Positions 25,523-34,451 of a DNA stretch of 64,000 nt are shown here, piece after piece. The notes under the pieces are model-generated. The model worked only from the letters and a program-made list of their open reading frames with translations, had not been told where the DNA came from and searched no databases. The first letter of the stretch is position 1. Each line of letters starts with the position of its first letter. Both the position numbers and the translations under genes were made by a program. Source of the stretch: Streptomyces collinus (lineage in GTDB: Bacteria > Actinomycetota > Actinomycetes > Streptomycetales > Streptomycetaceae); assembly GCF_031348265.1 (NCBI RefSeq), contig NZ_CP133771.1:7378001-7442000 (forward strand). Reading direction: 5' to 3'.

Positions 25523-27349
25523 TCACGCCCGGTAGAGCGCTTCGACCTCGTTCTCGTACGCCTTCTCGATCGCCTTCCGCTTCAGCTTCAGGGACGGGGT
25601 CAGCAACCCGTGCTCCTCTGTGAACGGCTGGGCCAGTATGCGGAAGGTGCGGATCGACTCGGCCTGCGAGACAAGGGTGTTGGCGGCCACCACCGCGCGG
25701 CGCACCTCCGTCTCCAGATCCGCGTCGCGCACCAGCTCCGCCGGGGACATCTGCGGCTTGGCCCGCATGGCCAGCCAGTGCTCGACGGCCTCCTGGTCGA
25801 GGGTGACCAGGGCGGCGATGTACGGGCGGTCGTTGCCCACGACGATGCACTGGTTGACCAGCGGATGGTCCCGGACGCGTTCCTCCAGCACCCCGGGCGA
25901 AACGCTCTTGCCGCCGGAAGTGACCAGGATCTCCTTCTTGCGGCCGGTGATGGTGAGGAAGCCGTCCTCGTCCAGCGCGCCGAGGTCGCCGGTGGCGAGC
26001 CAGCCGTCGTGCAGGGTGGCGTCGGTGGCCTTCTGGTTGTTGAGGTATCCCTGGAAGACGTTCTCGCCGTGCAGCCAGATCTCGCCGTCGTCCGCGATGT
26101 GCACGGTCATGCCCGGGATGGGCTGCCCGACCGTGCCGAATCGGATGCGCCCGGGCGGATTGGCGGTCGCGGCGGCCGTGGACTCCGTCAGGCCGTAGCC
26201 CTCGTAGATGTGCACGCCCGCGCCGGCGAAGAACAGTCCGAGCCGGCGGTCCATCGCCGAGCCGCCGGACATGGCGTGCTTGATGCGGCCGCCCATCGCG
26301 GCGCGGATCTTGCCGTAGACCAGCTTGTCGAACAGCTGGTGCTGCATGCGCAGGCCCGCCGACGGGCCGGGACCGGTGCCCCAGGCCTTGGCCTCCAGCG
26401 CGTCGGCGTACTTGATCGCGACCTCGACGGCCTTCTCGAAGGGGCCGGAGCGGCCCTCCTTCTCGGCCTTGCGGCGGGCCGCGTTGAACACCTTCTCGAA
26501 GATGTACGGCACGGCCAGGAAGAACGTCGGCTTGAACGCGGCCAGGTCGGGCAGCAGGGCCGCCGCGTTCAGCTGCGGCTGATGGCCGAACTTCACCTTG
26601 CCGCGGATCCCCGCGACCTGGACCATCCGCCCGAAGACGTGCGCGAGCGGCAGGAACAGCAGGGTCGCCGCCTCGTCGCCGCGCTTGGAGTGGAACACCG
26701 GCTCCCAGCGCTCGATGACGGTGTCCGCCTCGTACATGAAGTTGCCGTGCGTGATGACACAGCCCTTGGGGCGGCCGGTGGTGCCCGAGGTGTAGATGAT
26801 CGTGGCGACCGAGTCGGGTGTGACGGCCTGCCGGTGGCGGTGCACCATCTCGTCGTCGAGGTGCGCGCCCGCGTCGTACAGCTCGTGCACGGCGCCGGAG
26901 TCGAGCTGCCACAGCCGGCGCAGCTGGGGCAGCCGGTCGATGACGGTGGCGATCGTCATCGCGTGGTCCTCGTGCTCCACGACCGCGGCCGTCACCTCGG
27001 CGTCGTACAGCATCCAGAAGCACTGCTCGGCCGAGGACGTGGGGTAGACCGGCACGACCTGGGCGCCGATCGTCCACAGCGCGTAGTCGAAGAGGGTCCA
27101 CTCGTAGCGCGTGCGGGACATGATCGCGACCCGGTCGCCGAACCGGATGCCGCTCGCCAGCAGGCCCTTGGCCAGCGCGAGCACCTCGTCGCGGAACTCG
27201 GCGCTGGTGACGTCCCGCCACTGGCCGGACTCGTCCTTGCGGCCCAGCGCGATGTGCAGCGGGTCCTCCTGGGCATGCTCGAAGACCACGTCGGCCAGAC
27301 CGCCCACCGGAGGTGCCAACGCCAACGGAGGGATGGTGAACTCGCGCAA
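25523..27349 (-). CDS. Long-chain acyl-CoA synthetase (AMP-binding)
   Basis: 608 residues. TTG 27349 is taken because the product then begins MREFTIPPLA, as in relatives, and GGAGCGGGG lies before it. Adenylate-forming motifs: TIIYTSGTTGRPKGCVITHGN (P-loop), YEGYGLTESTAA, GWLATGDLGALDEDGFLTITGRKKEILVTSGGKSVSP, and the C-terminal LKLKRKAIEKAYE with the catalytic Lys. The enzyme activates fatty acids to acyl-CoA for degradation or lipid synthesis. It forms a single transcription unit; the 300 bp upstream hold no gene. Confidence 0.94.
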   Translation of the reverse strand: MREFTIPPLALAPPVGGLADVVFEHAQEDPLHIALGRKDESGQWRDVTSAEFRDEVLALAKGLLASGIRFGDRVAIMSRTRYEWTLFDYALWTIGAQVVPVYPTSSAEQCFWMLYDAEVTAAVVEHEDHAMTIATVIDRLPQLRRLWQLDSGAVHELYDAGAHLDDEMVHRHRQAVTPDSVATIIYTSGTTGRPKGCVITHGNFMYEADTVIERWEPVFHSKRGDEAATLLFLPLAHVFGRMVQVAGIRGKVKFGHQPQLNAAALLPDLAAFKPTFFLAVPYIFEKVFNAARRKAEKEGRSGPFEKAVEVAIKYADALEAKAWGTGPGPSAGLRMQHQLFDKLVYGKIRAAMGGRIKHAMSGGSAMDRRLGLFFAGAGVHIYEGYGLTESTAAATANPPGRIRFGTVGQPIPGMTVHIADDGEIWLHGENVFQGYLNNQKATDATLHDGWLATGDLGALDEDGFLTITGRKKEILVTSGGKSVSPGVLEERVRDHPLVNQCIVVGNDRPYIAALVTLDQEAVEHWLAMRAKPQMSPAELVRDADLETEVRRAVVAANTLVSQAESIRTFRILAQPFTEEHGLLTPSLKLKRKAIEKAYENEVEALYRA

Positions 27350-27649
27350 ACCCCGCTCCCCGCTCCTCAGCGCTCCTGTCGAGTGACGTCCCGCACAGCG
27401 CCGTGAAAGCTACCCCACCCGGACAGGGGGCGGGAGGGGGCGCGGAGGCGGGCATCGCTCTGGTCCGCGCTGGTCAGCGTGGGAAAAAGCGCTCACATGG
27501 GGAAGGGTCGGACACAATCCTGACGGTTGAGTAAGTTTCGGTGCCGTAATCTCCACCGAATCTGTACGAGCGCGGCCGCGGCGCGGCGGGCCGTTGAGCG
27601 GGCCCTCTTCCGTCAGCGGGACAGCGGCGGATTGTGTCACTCCGGTTCG
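27350..27649. other. Intergenic region, promoter side of acyl-CoA synthetase
   Basis: 300 bp between the acyl-CoA synthetase start and the LysR stop, both on the reverse strand. It is unusually AT-rich for this genome around 27480-27560 (GGGAAAAAGCGCTCAC, GAGTAAGTTTCGG), as expected for a promoter. No convincing -35/-10 pair or coding frame can be fixed. Confidence 0.4.
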
Positions 27650-28528
27650 TCACAGCCCCTTGCGCTCGGTGCGGTGCAGCCGGTCCCCGCCCGCGAGGAT
27701 CGCCGCCGTCAGAGCGTCCGCCGCGCCCTGGGCGGAGGACCGGCGGCGGCCGTGGACGAGCACGAAGTCGACCTGACCCAGTTCCGGCAGCCCCGCCCGG
27801 TCCGGGACCCGGACCAGCCCCGGGGGGATGAGGCCGCGGGAGTGCGCCATCACGCCGAGGCCGGCCCGGGCCGCCGCGACGAGGCCGTTGAGGCTGCCGC
27901 TGGTGCACACCACCCGCCATTGCCGGCCCTGCCGCTCCAGGGCCTCCAGGGCGAGCGCGCGGGTGATGCCCGGCGGCGGGTAGACGATGAGCGGCACCGG
28001 GCGGTCCGGGTCGAGCCGGAGGCGTTCCGCGCCGATCCACACCAGCCGGTCGTGCCGGACCAGCTCGCCCCGCGGGTCCTCGGGCCGCCGCTTGGCCAGG
28101 ACGAGGTCCAGCTTCCCGGCGGCCAGCTGCTCGTGCAGCGTGCCCGACAGCTCGACCGTCAGCTCCAGGTCGACCTCCGGGTGCTCGTGCCGGAAGCCCT
28201 CCAGGATCTCCGGCAGCCGGGTCAGCACGAAGTCCTCCGAGGCGCCGAAGCGCAGCCGGCCGCGCAGCCGGGTGCCCGCGAAGAACGCCGCCGCCTGCTC
28301 GTGCACCTCCAGGATCCGGCGCGCGAAGCCGAGCATGGCCTCGCCGTCCTCCGTCAGCTCCACGGAGTGCGTGTCCCGGGTGAACAGCGTCCGCCCTGCG
28401 GCGTCCTCCAGCCGCCGCACGTGCTGGCTGACCGTCGACTGCCGCAGCCCGAGGCGCCGCGCGGCCTGCGTGAAGCTCAGCGTCTGCGCCACCGAAAGGA
28501 ACGTGCGCAGCTGGGACGGGTCGTACAT
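27650..28528 (-). CDS. LysR-family transcriptional regulator
   Basis: 292 residues. The N-terminal winged helix-turn-helix is LRTFLSVAQTLSFTQAARRLGLRQSTVSQHVRRLEDAAG, and the C-terminal periplasmic-binding-protein-like effector domain begins GRLRFGASEDFVLTRLPEIL. It is divergent from the bile-acid-symporter-like gene with 76 bp between starts, the standard arrangement for a LysR regulator and its target. Confidence 0.93.
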   Translation of the reverse strand: MYDPSQLRTFLSVAQTLSFTQAARRLGLRQSTVSQHVRRLEDAAGRTLFTRDTHSVELTEDGEAMLGFARRILEVHEQAAAFFAGTRLRGRLRFGASEDFVLTRLPEILEGFRHEHPEVDLELTVELSGTLHEQLAAGKLDLVLAKRRPEDPRGELVRHDRLVWIGAERLRLDPDRPVPLIVYPPPGITRALALEALERQGRQWRVVCTSGSLNGLVAAARAGLGVMAHSRGLIPPGLVRVPDRAGLPELGQVDFVLVHGRRRSSAQGAADALTAAILAGGDRLHRTERKGL

Positions 28529-28539
28529 GCCGTCAGGTT

Positions 28540-28554
28540 ATCGCGGAACGTGAT
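28540..28554. promoter_or_regulatory. Candidate LysR box in the divergent region
   Basis: ATCGCGGAACGTGAT, a dyad with one mismatch containing the T-N11-A core (T28541, A28553), 12 bp upstream of the lysR start. Fits autoregulation and control of the transporter. Confidence 0.5.
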
Positions 28555-28604
28555 GACAGTGAGAGCCGTGTACGGGATTCCCGATCGCCGGGTCGGGGAG
28601 CACG

Positions 28605-29702
28605 ATGGAAGGGGGCCGCTCCGGCCCCGGACCGACCGAAGTACCAAGCAAGTGGAGCACCGTGAAACGCCTGCGCTGGCCGAGCTGGATGCCGATCGAC
28701 CCCTACATCCTGCTTCTCCTCGGGACGGTGGGCCTCGCCGCACTGTTCCCGGCACGCGGGCCGGCCGCGGACGTCGCCTCCGGCGCCTCCACGGCCGCGG
28801 TCGCCCTCCTCTTCTTCCTGTACGGCGCCCGGCTCTCCACCCGTGAGGCGCTCGACGGGCTGCGCCACTGGCGGCTCCACGTCACCGTCCTGGCCTGCAC
28901 CTTCCTCGTCTTCCCGCTGCTCGGACTCGCGGCCCGCGGGCTGGTGCCGGTGATCCTCACGCACCCGCTCTACCAGGGCCTGCTCTTCCTCACCCTGGTC
29001 CCGTCGACCGTGCAGTCGTCGATCGCCTTCACCTCGATGGCCCGCGGCAACGTGCCCGCCGCGATCTGCGCGGGCTCCTTCTCCTCCCTGGTCGGCATCG
29101 TCGCCACCCCGCTGCTGGCCGCGTCGCTGCTGGGCGGCAGCGGGGGCGGGTTCTCCGCCGACTCGCTGCTGAAGATCGTGCTGCAACTGCTGGTCCCCTT
29201 CCTCGCCGGGCAGCTGCTGCGGCGCTGGATCGGCGGCTTCGTCACCCGCCACAAGCAGGTCCTCGGCCTGGTGGACCGCGGCTCGATCCTGCTCGTCGTC
29301 TACACCGCGTTCAGCGTGGGCGTGGTCCAGGGCATCTGGCACCAGGTCAGCCCCGCCCGGCTGGGCGGCCTGGTCGTCGTCGAGGCCGTGATCCTCGCCG
29401 TGATGCTGTTGCTCACCTGGTACGGCGGCAAGGCGCTGCGCTTCGGCCGGGCGGACCGGATCGCGATCCAGTTCGCCGGCTCGAAGAAGTCCCTGGCCGC
29501 CGGGCTGCCCATGGCGAGCGTCCTGTTCGGCGCGCAGGCCGCGCTCGCCGTGCTGCCGCTGATGCTCTTCCACCAGATGCAGCTGATCGTGGGCGCGGTG
29601 ATCGCCAAGCGCCGCGCGCGGGATGCGGCGGCGGAGGTCAGCGCGCCGCAGCCAGCCGCAGCGACACGAACCGCGGTCGGTACAGGGACACGTTCCGGCT
29701 GA
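28605..29702 (+). CDS. Bile acid:sodium symporter-like transporter (SBF/YfeH type)
   Basis: 365 residues with about nine to ten membrane helices, in the SBF-like (PF13593-type) group: FFLYGARLSTREALDGLRHW, FLTLVPSTVQSSIAFTSMARGN and QFAGSKKSLAAGLPMASVLF are the characteristic blocks. The second and third include the broken-helix region that binds cation and anion in this fold. ATG 28605 is used; GTG 28662 (MKRLRW) is equally possible and would remove 19 residues. Substrate unknown, probably an organic anion. Its 3' end overlaps the reverse DUF4185-like gene by 65 bp. Confidence 0.88.
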   Translation: MEGGRSGPGPTEVPSKWSTVKRLRWPSWMPIDPYILLLLGTVGLAALFPARGPAADVASGASTAAVALLFFLYGARLSTREALDGLRHWRLHVTVLACTFLVFPLLGLAARGLVPVILTHPLYQGLLFLTLVPSTVQSSIAFTSMARGNVPAAICAGSFSSLVGIVATPLLAASLLGGSGGGFSADSLLKIVLQLLVPFLAGQLLRRWIGGFVTRHKQVLGLVDRGSILLVVYTAFSVGVVQGIWHQVSPARLGGLVVVEAVILAVMLLLTWYGGKALRFGRADRIAIQFAGSKKSLAAGLPMASVLFGAQAALAVLPLMLFHQMQLIVGAVIAKRRARDAAAEVSAPQPAAATRTAVGTGTRSG

Positions 29703-30873
29703 GCTGGGCGGCGGCGCCCGTCATCTCCAGCCAGTTGACGTCGTAGCTCAGGACGAGCCGTCCCGGACCGCTCAGCACCGGATGCGCCTGCGGGTTGTAG
29801 GCGGCCACCTGCCCCTGCGGCAGCGGCGGGCTGAACTCCTTCGCCGGACCGTGCCACGGCCCGGCGGGGGAGCAGGCCCAGTAGGACGCCACGGTGGTCA
29901 GCCCCTTCGGGCCGGCGGCCATCGTGAACAGTACGTACGTGCTGCCGTCCCGGACGACCGAGAAGGCGCTGCCCACGCCCCTGCGCCGCCCGTCCCCGAG
30001 CACCGGCCGGGGCCGGGCACGGGGCACCCAGGCCGAGCCGCTCCAGTACTGCCACGCCGCCGGGTCCGCGAGCGCGCCCTCGGGGACCCGTGCCGCGTAC
30101 GCGTGCGAGACGGGGCGGGCGGCGGGCCGGCCGTCGTCGCCGCCGAACACATAGGTCCAGCCGCCCTCCTCCACCAGCGTGGTGCCGAACAGCACCCGCC
30201 GGGACGGGTCGGCGACCGGCCGCTGGTCGAGCACCTCGGTGATCGACTCCAGGCGCAGCCCGGGAAGCGAAAGGGTGGCGACCTCGGTCGCGGTGGGCAC
30301 GCCGTAGATCCAGGGGGACTGTCCCGCCGTGCGCACCCACAGCAGGACCCGGACGACCCGCTCCGAGGAGCCGGGGGAGCGGGGTTCGACGCGGGCGGCG
30401 ACCGGCCAGCGCCACTGGTTCGGTGCCGGGTCGGCGAACAGCGGGGCGGGCAGGGTGGATTCGAGGCGGCCGTCGCGCATCAGCACGGCGGAGTTGCGCA
30501 CCAGCGGCGTGCCGGCGTCCCGCCAGGCGTAGGACTCGCCGTGCGGGTTGGGCGGCCCGTACACCCGGCCCAGGTAGGTGTCCGAGAACAGCCACAGCAC
30601 CCGGCCGTCCGGCAGTCGCACCGAGTGGGTGCCGTCGCCGCCGGTCCAGTCGTCCGTGCGGCCCGCGTCGTCGCCGTAGCGGGCGAACTCGGCGGTGAGG
30701 CCGTCGTCCGCCTTCCAGGAGCCGACCGTCAGCGCCCGGCAGGCGTCGTCGTCCGGACCGTCGTCGCCGGGCAGGGCGATCAGCAGTGCGGCGCCGAGAA
30801 CCAGGACCAGCAGCAGGCCGATCCCGGTTCCCGTGCGCTGTCGTGCTCGTAATGCTCCTGAGTCGTCGGGCAC
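29638..30873 (-). CDS. Secreted/membrane-anchored DUF4185-like protein, TTA codon
   Basis: 411 residues from GTG 30873, 11 bp after the sialidase stop, so co-transcribed. One N-terminal helix (GIGLLLVLVLGAALLIAL) anchors or exports it. The rest is a beta-propeller-like domain (SVRLPDGRVLWLFSDTYLG, SAVLMRDGRLEST, LFGTTLVEEGGWTYVFGGDD, AYNPQAHPVLSGPGRLVLSYDVNW) resembling DUF4185 and related glycoside-processing folds. Codon 8 is TTA (30852-30850). No clear ribosome site is seen, so translation may depend on the sialidase. Substrate unknown; the neighbour suggests sialylated or related glycans. Confidence 0.75.
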   Translation of the reverse strand: MPDDSGALRARQRTGTGIGLLLVLVLGAALLIALPGDDGPDDDACRALTVGSWKADDGLTAEFARYGDDAGRTDDWTGGDGTHSVRLPDGRVLWLFSDTYLGRVYGPPNPHGESYAWRDAGTPLVRNSAVLMRDGRLESTLPAPLFADPAPNQWRWPVAARVEPRSPGSSERVVRVLLWVRTAGQSPWIYGVPTATEVATLSLPGLRLESITEVLDQRPVADPSRRVLFGTTLVEEGGWTYVFGGDDGRPAARPVSHAYAARVPEGALADPAAWQYWSGSAWVPRARPRPVLGDGRRRGVGSAFSVVRDGSTYVLFTMAAGPKGLTTVASYWACSPAGPWHGPAKEFSPPLPQGQVAAYNPQAHPVLSGPGRLVLSYDVNWLEMTGAAAQLSRNVSLYRPRFVSLRLAAAR

Positions 30874-30884
30874 GCCGTGTGACG

Positions 30885-32756
30885 TTAGTTGCTGCCGCTC
30901 ACCTGGTCCATGGGCAGCCACAGCACCGTGCCCCGCGAGGCCGCGCCCGAGGCGCCGGCGGCCAGCTCCTCGTCGCTCAGCGCCCGGCCCCACACCCGGA
31001 CGTCGTCGATCGCCCCGGTGAGGAACGCCCGGCTGTCCATGCGCTGTCCGATGTGCACGCCGAACGGGGAGTTGCGGCTGACCGAGCCCGGCACGTCCGC
31101 GGTGCCGATCGCCTCGCCGTCGAGGAAGAGCGTCAACCGCCCTCCGCCGCGGCGCAGGGCCAGATGGTGCCAGCGGCCGTCGTTGCGGGCGCCGTCGGCC
31201 GACACCGAGGCGGACCTGACGGTCGTCGCGCCCGACCGGGTGGTGATCAGCCCCCGGACCCGGTTGCCCGCCGGTTCCCCGCGCAGCCAGATCTGCGGCT
31301 GGGTGGTGCCGATGCCGCCCATCCACAGGAAGGGCTGTTCGCCGGTCGTGGCCGTGTAGCGGAAGTGCAGCGAGGCCGTGAAGTCCCCGTCCCCGAGCGG
31401 GAGCCGGGACCGGTAGGGCAGCCGGACGGCGTCGTCGGTGCCGTCGAACGACAGCGCACCGCCGCGGACACCGGCCGTGCGCCCGGCGCCGCCGAGCACC
31501 GCCGCGGGCCTGGCGCCCGCCGCAGCGTCGCGCGTGGTCGGGTCGGCGCCCCGGCGCGGTTTCAGCCAGTCCTCGGTGAAGCGGGCGAAGCGGATCTCGT
31601 CGCGCGCGTCGACCGCGCCGCCCTCGTACAGCAGGCCCACCGCCCCGCCGCCCACGGCCGCCATGTCGGAGTAGCCGGACCAGTCCGTGGTGACGACCGT
31701 GCCCCGGTCCACGCTCTCCCAGGTGCGCCCGCCGTCGTAGGAGGAGCGGACCATCATCGTGCGGCGGCGGTCGGGGTCGGCCGGAGCGGACAGCAGCATC
31801 CGGCCGCCGAGGCGCAGGGTCGCGCCCTGGACCTGCGGGGTGTACAGGTCGGGGAGGCCGCGGAACGGCGTGGCGAAGGTGTCGCCGCCGTCCCTGCTGA
31901 CGGTCTGGGAGCGGTGGCCCAGGTCGGTGCCGTCCTGCTCCCGGCCGCTGACGAGCAGGGCGCCGTCGGAGCGCTCGGTGAGCGTCACCTCGGACGGCTT
32001 CTGCCGGAACACGCCGTCCTGCCCTATGGGCCAGGTGTCCGTGGCGCCGACCCGCCAGGAGTCGCCGCCGTCGTCGCTGACGACGAGGGCCGCGTGGTTG
32101 GCGGAGATCCGGCTGCCGTTCCACGTCTCGGTGTTGACGCCGAACACCAGCCTCCCGGCGTGCTTGCCGCGGGTCAGCTGGATGCCGTGCACGGGACCGG
32201 TCGCGTACCAGGAGTTCCAGTGCTCGGGCAGGATCTCGTCGCTCAGATCACGCGGCTGCGACCAGGTCCGGCCGTCGTCGTCGCTGTACTGCAGATGCGG
32301 GGTGCGGTCACAGGGGACGGAGCAGTTCCCGGCGTCCGTGCGGCCGGTGTTGAACGTCTCGGCCAGCAGGATCCGTCCCGTTCTGCGGTCCACGACGGGC
32401 GCCGGGTTGCCGTGTGTGTCGCCCGCACCCTCGGTGACGACCTGGAGCGGCCCCCAGGTGCGGCCGCCGTCGGTGGAGCGCTTGACGACGATGTCGATGT
32501 CGGCCGCGTCACCGCAGTTGAGGACGCGGCCCTCGGCGAAGGCGAGCAGCGTGCCGCTGGTGGTGCGCACGATCGCCGGGATCCGGAAGCAGGCGTAGCC
32601 CGGGTCCTGGGACGCCCTGAAGAGCACCTGCTGGTCGAACTCCGATAACGCGGAGGCGGGTTGACTGTGCGCCGGGGCGGTGGGCGCGAGCAGCGCCCCG
32701 GCGGCGACGGCGGCTGTCAGGGTGGATCTCAGACGTGCGCGAAGACTTGACGGCAT
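30885..32756 (-). CDS. Secreted exo-sialidase with C-terminal LamG domain, TTA codon
   Basis: 623 residues: signal peptide (to about residue 30), a GH33 six-bladed propeller and a LamG jelly roll. The FRIP motif (CFRIPAIV) gives the first catalytic Arg. Asp boxes follow: STDGGRTW, SDDDGRTW, SDDGGDSW, SRDGGDTF, SYDGGRTW. LamG occupies about residues 420-600 (LSFDGTDDAVRLPYRSRL, LTLFLDGEAIG, GAIDDVRVWGRALSDEEL). It would release terminal sialic acids outside the cell. Codon 37 is TTA (32648-32646), implying bldA-dependent expression. No sialic-acid uptake genes are adjacent. Confidence 0.93.
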   Translation of the reverse strand: MPSSLRARLRSTLTAAVAAGALLAPTAPAHSQPASALSEFDQQVLFRASQDPGYACFRIPAIVRTTSGTLLAFAEGRVLNCGDAADIDIVVKRSTDGGRTWGPLQVVTEGAGDTHGNPAPVVDRRTGRILLAETFNTGRTDAGNCSVPCDRTPHLQYSDDDGRTWSQPRDLSDEILPEHWNSWYATGPVHGIQLTRGKHAGRLVFGVNTETWNGSRISANHAALVVSDDGGDSWRVGATDTWPIGQDGVFRQKPSEVTLTERSDGALLVSGREQDGTDLGHRSQTVSRDGGDTFATPFRGLPDLYTPQVQGATLRLGGRMLLSAPADPDRRRTMMVRSSYDGGRTWESVDRGTVVTTDWSGYSDMAAVGGGAVGLLYEGGAVDARDEIRFARFTEDWLKPRRGADPTTRDAAAGARPAAVLGGAGRTAGVRGGALSFDGTDDAVRLPYRSRLPLGDGDFTASLHFRYTATTGEQPFLWMGGIGTTQPQIWLRGEPAGNRVRGLITTRSGATTVRSASVSADGARNDGRWHHLALRRGGGRLTLFLDGEAIGTADVPGSVSRNSPFGVHIGQRMDSRAFLTGAIDDVRVWGRALSDEELAAGASGAASRGTVLWLPMDQVSGSN

Positions 32757-32795
32757 GGTGCGACCTGCCCTTCATGCGTCTGTCGGCCGGACCAC

Positions 32796-32836
32796 CCGGA
32801 CATGGGAACAGACATCCGGTCATCCGGACATCCCAC
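32796..32836. promoter_or_regulatory. Repeated CCGGACAT elements upstream of the sialidase
   Basis: CCGGACAT occurs at 32796-32803 and 32824-32831, 28 bp apart. TCCGG-TCAT-CCGGA (32815-32828) forms an inverted repeat overlapping the second copy. The cluster lies 40-80 bp before the sialidase start and is a candidate operator. Regulator unknown. Confidence 0.4.
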
Positions 32837-32896
32837 GTCCAATGTGGGGGCCACAGACGGTACTTGGGAACACAGACCCCCCACAAGAAGCGTGCG

Positions 32897-33814
32897 TCAG
32901 GGGATCAGGACGACCTTGCCCAGGTTGGACCGCCCCTCGATCTCCCCGTGCGCCTTCGCCGCGTCCTCCAGGGCGAACTCCGCGTGCACCACCGGCCTGA
33001 GCTCTCCCGCCGCGAACAACCGCCACAGTTCCTCGCGCCACTGCTCGTACAACTCCGGCTTCCCGCGGGCGATACGGGCCATCTGGAACCCGATCACCGA
33101 CTTGGCGTCCAGGAGCAGGTCGTACGCCTGGATGGTGCCGCCGCCCGAGCTGTAGGCCACCAGCCGCCCCTCGGGGACGAGCGCGTGCAGGGCCGGGGTG
33201 AGCAGCTCACCGCCCACCGCGTCCAGGACGTAGTCGACCGGTGTGCCCCAGCCGGTGTCGCCGTACGCGATGACGTGGTCGGCGCCGAGGCCCCGGACGA
33301 AGCCGGCCTTGGCCGGGTCGGAGACGGCTCCCACCACCCGTCCGGCGCCGCGCGTCCTGGCCAGCTGTACGGCCAGATGGCCGACGCCGCTCGCTGCCGC
33401 GGTGACCAGGGCCGCCTCGCCCGGCTCGGGGCGGGCCGCCTCCAGGGCGCCGAGGGCGACCAGGCCGCTGCGGACCAGGGCCACCGCGTCGACGGCGCTC
33501 GCGTCCGCCGGAACCGGGGATGCCATGGCCTCGTGCAGCAGCGCGAAGTCGGCGTAGCCGTGGCCGAAGCACAGGCCCGTCACCCGGTCGCCGGTGCCGA
33601 AGCGGCTGACGCCCTCGCCGACGGCCATGACCTCCCCGGCGATCTCACCGCCCAGCGGGCCGGGCTCGGCCGCCTCGCCGACCTTGCGGACGACCGGGAG
33701 CGTGACGCCGATCGCCTCCGCGCGCACGAGCAGCTCCCCCGGGCCCGGCGCGGGGGGCGGGGCCTCTTCCACGAACAGGGGGCCGCCTCGGGATTCGTAG
33801 CGGACGCGGCGCAT
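32897..33814 (-). CDS. Quinone oxidoreductase-like MDR protein
   Basis: 305 residues of the zinc-free medium-chain reductase family: PGPGELLVRAEAIGVTLP, GGEIAGEVMAVGEGVSRFGTGDRV, VTAAASGVGHLAVQLARTRGAG (cofactor loop) and LGADHVIAY. Zinc-ligand cysteines are absent. Likely NADPH-dependent reduction of quinones or enones. It is divergent from a MarR regulator across a 103-bp region full of CCAACG motifs, so induction by a phenolic or oxidant is likely. Confidence 0.9.
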   Translation of the reverse strand: MRRVRYESRGGPLFVEEAPPPAPGPGELLVRAEAIGVTLPVVRKVGEAAEPGPLGGEIAGEVMAVGEGVSRFGTGDRVTGLCFGHGYADFALLHEAMASPVPADASAVDAVALVRSGLVALGALEAARPEPGEAALVTAAASGVGHLAVQLARTRGAGRVVGAVSDPAKAGFVRGLGADHVIAYGDTGWGTPVDYVLDAVGGELLTPALHALVPEGRLVAYSSGGGTIQAYDLLLDAKSVIGFQMARIARGKPELYEQWREELWRLFAAGELRPVVHAEFALEDAAKAHGEIEGRSNLGKVVLIP

Positions 33815-33828
33815 CGCACCTCCGGGGT

Positions 33829-33895
33829 CGTTGGTGGCCCCAACGGATTCATGGGGAAACCCAACGGTATAGGAGGATCATAGGAACAACCAACG
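33829..33895. promoter_or_regulatory. MarR operator region with four CCAACG/CGTTGG motifs
   Basis: CGTTGG-tggcc-CCAACG (33829-33845) is a perfect dyad, and CCAACG recurs at 33861-33866 and 33890-33895. Between them GGTATAGGAGGATCATAGG has AT-rich -10-like elements. The layout suggests that one MarR protein controls both divergent genes. Confidence 0.6.
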
Positions 33896-33917
33896 ATTTT
33901 GTGGTTAGGCTGCGCCC

Positions 33918-34355
33918 ATGTCGGAAGCCCCCCTCCCCGCGATCCGCTCCCTGCCCAGCTGGCTGCTCGGCCGTGCCGCCGCCCGTGGCCGGGCCCTGGT
34001 GGCCTCGGCGCTGGCCGAGGAGGACATGCGGATGTGGCACCACGTGGTGCTGTCCGCCGTCCGCGACCTCGGGCCCGTCGCCCAGGCCGACCTCGGCCGC
34101 GGGGTCCGGCTGGACCCCAAGGACCTGGTCGGCGTGCTCAACGACCTCCAGTCGGCCGGCCTGGTGGTCCGCGAGCCCGACCCGAAGGACCGCCGCAAGA
34201 ACGCGGTGTCCCTCACGGAGCGGGGAGCACGGCTGCTGAAGCGGTGTGAGAAGGCGGCCCGCGCCGCCAACGACGAACTGCTCGCACCGCTGTCGGCGGC
34301 CGAGCGGGAGCAGTTCACGGCGATGCTGCTCCGGATATCCGCCACGGCCGACTAG
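33918..34355 (+). CDS. MarR-family transcriptional regulator
   Basis: 145 residues, normal MarR length. Winged helix: MWHHVVLSAVRDLGPVAQADLGRGVRLDPKDLVGVLNDLQSAGLVVREPDPKDRRKNAVSLTERG, with the wing DPKDRRKN. No sensing cysteine is present, so a small ligand rather than thiol oxidation is likely. It is divergent from the quinone reductase that it probably represses. Confidence 0.92.
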   Translation: MSEAPLPAIRSLPSWLLGRAAARGRALVASALAEEDMRMWHHVVLSAVRDLGPVAQADLGRGVRLDPKDLVGVLNDLQSAGLVVREPDPKDRRKNAVSLTERGARLLKRCEKAARAANDELLAPLSAAEREQFTAMLLRISATAD

Positions 34356-34380
34356 GCGGGCGGTCCCGGGCAGGCCGAGA

Positions 34381-34427
34381 CGGGGCCCCTGCGGCGCAGG
34401 GGGCGCTCCCCGCCGGTCGGGGCCCCG
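34381..34427. terminator. Terminator between marR and fdhD
   Basis: CCCCTGC-ggc-GCAGGGG (34386-34402) is a perfect 7-bp hairpin inside wider repeats CGGGGCCCC (34381-34389) and GGGGCCCCG (34419-34427). It lies between convergent genes. Confidence 0.7.
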
Positions 34428-34451
34428 CCGCCGTGTCGCGGGGGGACCGGT

